NCBI GenBank assembly: GCA_029260075.1
Contig: JAJDDY010000067.1
Span: 62,001-126,000, forward strand
DNA length: 64,000 nucleotides
Direction of reading: 5' to 3'
DNA from: Phycisphaerae bacterium
Lineage (GTDB): Bacteria; Planctomycetota; Phycisphaerae; UBA1845
Shown: positions 60,912-64,000 of the stretch, one piece after another
How positions within the stretch are numbered: the stretch's first letter is position 1
Layout: every line of letters starts with the position of its first letter
The notes under the pieces: model-generated
The model's input: only the letters and a program-made list of their open reading frames with translations
What the model was told of the DNA's origin: nothing
The model's database searches: none
Made by a program: the position numbers and the translations under genes

Positions 60912-62149
60912 CGCGTGCTGGAACGGGTTGAAGCCGCCAGTCGATGCACGCGGGGCAGCACCTGCAGGCGCAGCGTCTTCCTGGCCTCACTCTGCTCGTC
61001 ATACTTCAACCGGCCGCGACGATCCATCCGCTCGAAAAGTGAGTTGTAGGCGAATGCGGCGTAATGACGGCTGTACGATCGGGCGAGTTCGATCTGCGGC
61101 ACGATGGTCTGGGGCGTGCGGCCATCGAACTTCACGCCTTGCACAACGGGTATGCCCGGCCGAAGCGCCGCCCACAGCGCCGATCGCTCGCGAAACTCCT
61201 CGACGGTGGCCGCGTAGTTCATGGGAAAAACAAGGTCGAGCAGTCCCTCCGCCAGCCAGCGACGGGTATCCTGAAAGTGCGCCCGCAAGGCACGATCGGG
61301 CGAGGCACCGACGGCCGCACTGAGTCGAACCTTCGGCGCCACCCGCTTGACCATGTGGCGAACGTCGCGAACGAGTTGCGTCACCTGCTCCGTGCGCCAG
61401 GCGTTCCAGCGCATCGGCGACGCATCCGGTGTCGTGTTTGTGGCACTACGAAACATGGCCAGTGTTCTTCGATCACGCGGATAGTCTGTGGTGGCGACGT
61501 CGTTGGGGAATCGGATATAGTCCATGTGCAATCCATCCACGGCATAGCCCTTCACGATTTCGCGCATGACGGCGACGAGGTAGTTGCGCACTTCCGGATA
61601 GCATGGGTTGAGGTTGTTGTACCACCCGAGTGGCTCGCGGTGGCCGCTTGCGTCGCGCCAGAACCAATTGGCGTGGGCGTAGTACAGCTGACGCCGGTTC
61701 GCCGGTGGCTTCTTGCCGCGCCAACCGGGAACTACATTGACCCACGCATGCAGGGCGAGTCCGCGACGATGGGCTTCGACCACCGCCACCGCCAGCGGAT
61801 CAAAACCCGGATCGCGACCGCCCAGCTCATCTGCCCACGGCTCGATGCGTGATCGGTAGAAGGCTGTGCCGTTTCCGCGAACTTGAAACAGTATCGTATT
61901 GAAACCGGCGTGGCGGCTGCGCTCCATAATCTGCGCGATGGCTTGTGGCGATGTGTAGTCCCACCTCGTCACCCAAATTGCGCGTACCGAGTCGTGCTGA
62001 AGTGTGGGACCGGTGGAGCGGGGTCCGGTGGAACGACAACCGACCGTCGCCATGGCAATGAGGACGCCGGCGCCCACGAGTCCGAACGATCTAAACGTCG
62101 GTAGTATCGTTGTCGGTTTCAAGGTGCTCCCCTCGTTCGACGGATTCAT
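60908..62149 (-). CDS. GHL10/DUF187-like glycosidase lipoprotein
   Basis: A 413-residue lipoprotein. ATG at 62149 starts a signal region (FGLVGAGVLIAMATVGC; lipobox TVGC); upstream frame is IR-C repeat. Core blocks are VRAIWVTRWDYTSPQAIAQI, GFNTILFQVRGNGTAFYRS, AHRRGLALHAWVNVVPGW and YAVDGLHMDYIRFPND, followed by LVFPMNYAA, all typical of the glycosyl-hydrolase-like 10 (PF02638) TIM barrel found in YngK-like proteins. These are thought to cleave denuded peptidoglycan or related glycans. It is coupled to the ROK kinase gene. Confidence 0.85.
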   Translation of the reverse strand: MNPSNEGSTLKPTTILPTFRSFGLVGAGVLIAMATVGCRSTGPRSTGPTLQHDSVRAIWVTRWDYTSPQAIAQIMERSRHAGFNTILFQVRGNGTAFYRSRIEPWADELGGRDPGFDPLAVAVVEAHRRGLALHAWVNVVPGWRGKKPPANRRQLYYAHANWFWRDASGHREPLGWYNNLNPCYPEVRNYLVAVMREIVKGYAVDGLHMDYIRFPNDVATTDYPRDRRTLAMFRSATNTTPDASPMRWNAWRTEQVTQLVRDVRHMVKRVAPKVRLSAAVGASPDRALRAHFQDTRRWLAEGLLDLVFPMNYAATVEEFRERSALWAALRPGIPVVQGVKFDGRTPQTIVPQIELARSYSRHYAAFAYNSLFERMDRRGRLKYDEQSEARKTLRLQVLPRVHRLAASTRSSTR

Positions 62150-62175
62150 CGGCCCCAGCTTCGGGGTAGGAGGCG

Positions 62176-62212
62176 ATGGATCACCGGCTGGAAGCCGGTG
62201 CCACACTTTCCC
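62176..62212. repeat. IR-C repeat copy 8 (reverse orientation)
   Basis: CGATGGATCACCGGCTGGAA then GCCGGTGCCACACTTTCC, just upstream of the glycosidase start. Confidence 0.85.
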
Positions 62213-62265
62213 AATGGGCCACACGATCCCAACGTGCCGCTCCACATTGATGGCGATACTACTCA

Positions 62266-62388
62266 AAGCGTGTTCAAGAAACCATGTTCCGCGCCGCGCC
62301 CGTGAGGAAGCGGTCTGACTCTCCCGCCGAAAACCACTCCCTTACGGTCGCGGCTCGGTTCGACGAGACCCTTCTTAGGCACGCTCTC
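62266..62388. repeat. IR-A repeat copy 12
   Basis: AAAGCGTGTTCAAGAA, CGCGCCGCGCCCGTGAGGAA, CTTACGGTCGCGGCTCGG, CTTCTTAGGCACGCTCT. The outer arms pair as in copy 4. Confidence 0.9.
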
Positions 62389-62445
62389 AGGGCTACGCGC
62401 CGGCGTCAACCGATGAACTCGAACCGCTGGAAGCACCGACGCTGG

Positions 62446-63387
62446 TTACCTCATCGACCCATCACCGTCGAGGACTTGACCCACGTGCCCGCGCGCCTGT
62501 TCGAGCTTGTCTCCGGCGGTGGCGGCGTTCGCGTTCAGCCGATGCATCACGACGGTTGTCTTTACGCTCCCGTCTGCGGCGTCGAGCAACTGCACCGCAG
62601 CCTCTCGACCAAGACCAGTCAGCATGATGACGGTGCGAACGCCCCGTTCACGCAGCTTCGCATTGACTTTGGTATTCATATCCACCATCAAATTCTCAAA
62701 CACCTTACCCATACGAACCATAGCGATTGTGGTCACCATGTTGAGTACCATTTTTGTGGCGGTTCCGGCTTTGAGTCGGGTACTTCCGGTGAGCACTTCC
62801 GGACCGGTAATCACGCGAATGGATACGTCGGCTTTGTCGTCTACTTCATGTTGGCTCACGCAACTCAGAAACACGGTCTTCGCCCCAAGCTGTTTGGCCC
62901 GGGCGATGGCACCGTGAACGTAGGGCGTGGTGCCGCCGGTGGCGATGGCGAATACGACATCGCCCGCGACGACGGTGTGCTCGTCCATCGCTTCGGCGCC
63001 CGAGGCGAATTGGTCTTCCGCTGACTCGACGCTTCGCGTCAGCGCCTTCGTACCGCCGGCGATAATGCCAACGACCATAGTCGGATCAGTCTGAAAGGTC
63101 GGTGGACATTCTGTGGCGTCGAGCACGCCGAGCCGACCGCTGGTTCCGGCGCCGACGTAGAGCAATCGCCTGTGCGCACAAAAAGCATCGACCACAAAAT
63201 CGATCGCCTGACAAATCGCATCGCGCGCTTGCGCGACAGCTGCCGCGACCGTGGCATCCTCGGAATGCATCAAGTCGAACGCCGCCTTGGTGTCAAGGCA
63301 GTGCAGGTTCGTCGAACGCGGATTGCGCAACTCGGTGGTCAGACTTCCGCGATCGCCGACGGTGTGTCGCTCCTGTGTGCTTTTCAT
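62446..63387 (-). CDS. murQ: N-acetylmuramic acid 6-phosphate etherase
   Basis: A 313-residue SIS-domain enzyme that cleaves MurNAc-6-P to GlcNAc-6-P and lactate in cell-wall recycling. Blocks: NPRSTNLHCLDT, RLLYVGAGTSGRLGVLDATE with catalytic-region Glu93, PPTFQTDPTMVVGIIAGG, and GPEVLTGSTRLKAGTATKMV. Length matches the family. ATG at 63387 is preferred; an in-frame extension reaches into repeat-derived sequence. Lies upstream of the glycosidase and ROK kinase genes on the same strand, separated from them by repeats. Confidence 0.95.
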   Translation of the reverse strand: MKSTQERHTVGDRGSLTTELRNPRSTNLHCLDTKAAFDLMHSEDATVAAAVAQARDAICQAIDFVVDAFCAHRRLLYVGAGTSGRLGVLDATECPPTFQTDPTMVVGIIAGGTKALTRSVESAEDQFASGAEAMDEHTVVAGDVVFAIATGGTTPYVHGAIARAKQLGAKTVFLSCVSQHEVDDKADVSIRVITGPEVLTGSTRLKAGTATKMVLNMVTTIAMVRMGKVFENLMVDMNTKVNAKLRERGVRTVIMLTGLGREAAVQLLDAADGSVKTTVVMHRLNANAATAGDKLEQARGHVGQVLDGDGSMR

Positions 63388-63442
63388 GGGCTCGAAGTCT
63401 TCGTCCGTGCGATGCTGTCGACGACCTTCCCGCACCAATCAC

Positions 63443-63466
63443 GGAGCGAGAAGGGATTCGCTCTCC
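63443..63466. repeat. IR-D variant copy 5
   Basis: GGAGCGAGAA, GGGA, TTCGCTCTCC: the same palindrome with GAGCG/CGCTC ends instead of GTGCG/CGCAC. Confidence 0.75.
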
Positions 63467-63483
63467 AGCAAGTTCAACAGTCT

Positions 63484-63564
63484 GGGTGGCCAATCTCTTC
63501 AGAGGTGGGGGAGTCGAATCAAGTGTCGATTCGCGTCCCCCACGGCCAAAGCCATGGGCCACCC
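63484..63564. repeat. IR-B repeat copy 8, full palindrome
   Basis: GGGTGGCCAATCTCTTCAGA and GGTGGGGGAGTCGAATC on the left; CGATTCGCGTCCCCCACGGC and CAAAGCCATGGGCCACCC on the right. Confidence 0.92.
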
Positions 63565-63573
63565 GACAATCAC

Positions 63574-63597
63574 GGAGCGAGAAGGGATTCACGCTCC
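63574..63597. repeat. IR-D variant copy 6
   Basis: GGAGCGAGAA, GGGA, TTCACGCTCC, the better-paired form of the variant. A CAATCACGGAGCGAG flank is shared with copy 5. Confidence 0.8.
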
Positions 63598-63599
63598 AG

Positions 63600-63619
63600 C
63601 GGTGCCACACTTGTTCCGC
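63600..63619. repeat. IR-C fragment (copy 9)
   Basis: GCGGTGCCACACTTGTTCCG, the reverse-oriented end of an IR-C. Confidence 0.6.
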
Positions 63620-63620
63620 A

Positions 63621-63692
63621 AGCTGCTTGAGAACGCTCCCTCACGGTCGCGGCTCGGTTCGGACGAACCCGTCTCTTGAGTCGTGACAAAGC
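63621..63692. repeat. IR-A repeat copy 13, right half of long subtype
   Basis: GCTGCTTGAGAACGCTCCC, TCACGGTCGCGGCTCGG, and tail TTGAGTCGTGACAAAGC. The left arm is missing. With the IR-B, IR-C and IR-D pieces it makes up most of the gap 63388-63722. Confidence 0.85.
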
Positions 63693-63722
63693 ACCAAACG
63701 GTACCGATCATCGGGCGGATTG

Positions 63723-64000
63723 TCACGCGGTCGAGGCGAGGCTTGCAGCCGTCGTGCCTTCGGGGAGCGGTTTGCTGAAGCGACATTTGGGATACTTGCT
63801 GCAACCGAGGAACTGCCCCGATCGACCCGTGCGGATGAGCATGGGCTCCCCGCACTCGTCGCAGGGGACGTCCGTGGGAATTGGTTTGGGCTTGTCCGGC
63901 GTGGGCATTTCGATGGCGGCGCGTTTCTTGGCGTCACCGCGCAGGTTGGAGACAAACCTGCACTTGGGATAAGCGCCACAGCCATAGTACGGTCCGAATC
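63723..64000 (-). CDS. topA: DNA topoisomerase I, C-terminal zinc-ribbon part (runs off right edge)
   Basis: Only the last 91 residues are in the window. The frame reads in from the right edge with FGPYYGCGAYPKCRFVSNLR, then MPTPDKPKPIPTDVPCDECG and GRSGQFLGCSKYPKCRFSKP. These are two C-terminal topoisomerase zinc ribbons with paired Cys (CxxC/CSKYPxC). In type IA topoisomerase I such modules bind the passing DNA strand and aid relaxation of negative supercoils. The ATG at 63908 is internal, not a start. Another protein carrying such ribbons cannot be excluded without the rest. Confidence 0.85.
   Translation of the reverse strand, partial: FGPYYGCGAYPKCRFVSNLRGDAKKRAAIEMPTPDKPKPIPTDVPCDECGEPMLIRTGRSGQFLGCSKYPKCRFSKPLPEGTTAASLASTA

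Overview
The window is GC-rich chromosomal DNA from a bacterium that most resembles a member of the Planctomycetota, possibly a Phycisphaerae-like lineage. This is an inference from gene content, not from a marker gene. The clues are secreted Cys-rich proteins with a dockerin-like EF-hand segment, a CRTAC1/ASPIC-UnbV lipoprotein, very large TPR proteins, futalosine-pathway menaquinone genes, many unshared hypothetical proteins, and dense intergenic palindromic repeats. No tRNA, rRNA, CRISPR array, transposase or prophage gene was recognised.

Layout. 1-6602 (minus): a 1484-residue ExeA/GspA-type AAA ATPase with a huge coiled-coil tail, a membrane-anchored TPR protein, and the start of a CRTAC1-like lipoprotein. 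6785-12787: lipoproteins, MiaE and secreted proteins separated by repeats. 13067-16471 (minus): purA, uppS and fabI. 16756-21234: glutamine synthetase behind an AT-rich promoter, a DUF4097-like protein and a Cys-rich secreted protein. 22638-25646: mqnA-mqnC and an HD-type protein. 26147-32110: an acyl carrier protein plus DUF1702-like protein, divergent from an RND/MMPL exporter, with a serine-less alpha/beta-hydrolase. 33052-44854: a translation/transcription cluster (nusA, infB, Zn-ribbon membrane protein, ylxP-like DUF503, rbfA, HhH-GPD-like protein, giant TPR lipoprotein, yebC). 45106-49184: Nudix hydrolase, queF, and the hemL-hemC-hemD operon. 49320-51725: dsbD. 52757-57303: rny, ymdB-like, tyrS and a hypothetical gene. 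57457-64000 (minus): folE, a frameshifted secreted protein, an amino-sugar/cell-wall recycling trio (murQ, GHL10-type glycosidase, ROK kinase), and the zinc-ribbon C-terminus of topoisomerase I.

The most striking feature is the intergenic material. Four families of inverted repeats (called IR-A to IR-D here) occupy most long gaps, often directly after stop codons. IR-A has 13 full or partial copies and its best copy is a palindrome of about 120 bp. IR-B has 8 copies, and one of them supplies the stop codon and last residues of QueF. IR-C has 9 copies, some partial. IR-D is a short palindrome found as a local array at 25967-26120 and again near 63443-63597. Several gaps are mosaics of two to four families.

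Regulatory candidates include TTGACA-16-TATACT upstream of nusA with a terminator-like hairpin inside a 370-nt leader, TTGACG-16-TATACT far upstream of rny, TTGGAC-18-TATACT upstream of mqnA, and two perfect dyads in the AT-rich glnA promoter region. Start codons were chosen by ribosome binding sites, signal peptides and overlaps with upstream genes. Several long open frames begin inside repeats, and those N-terminal extensions were discarded.
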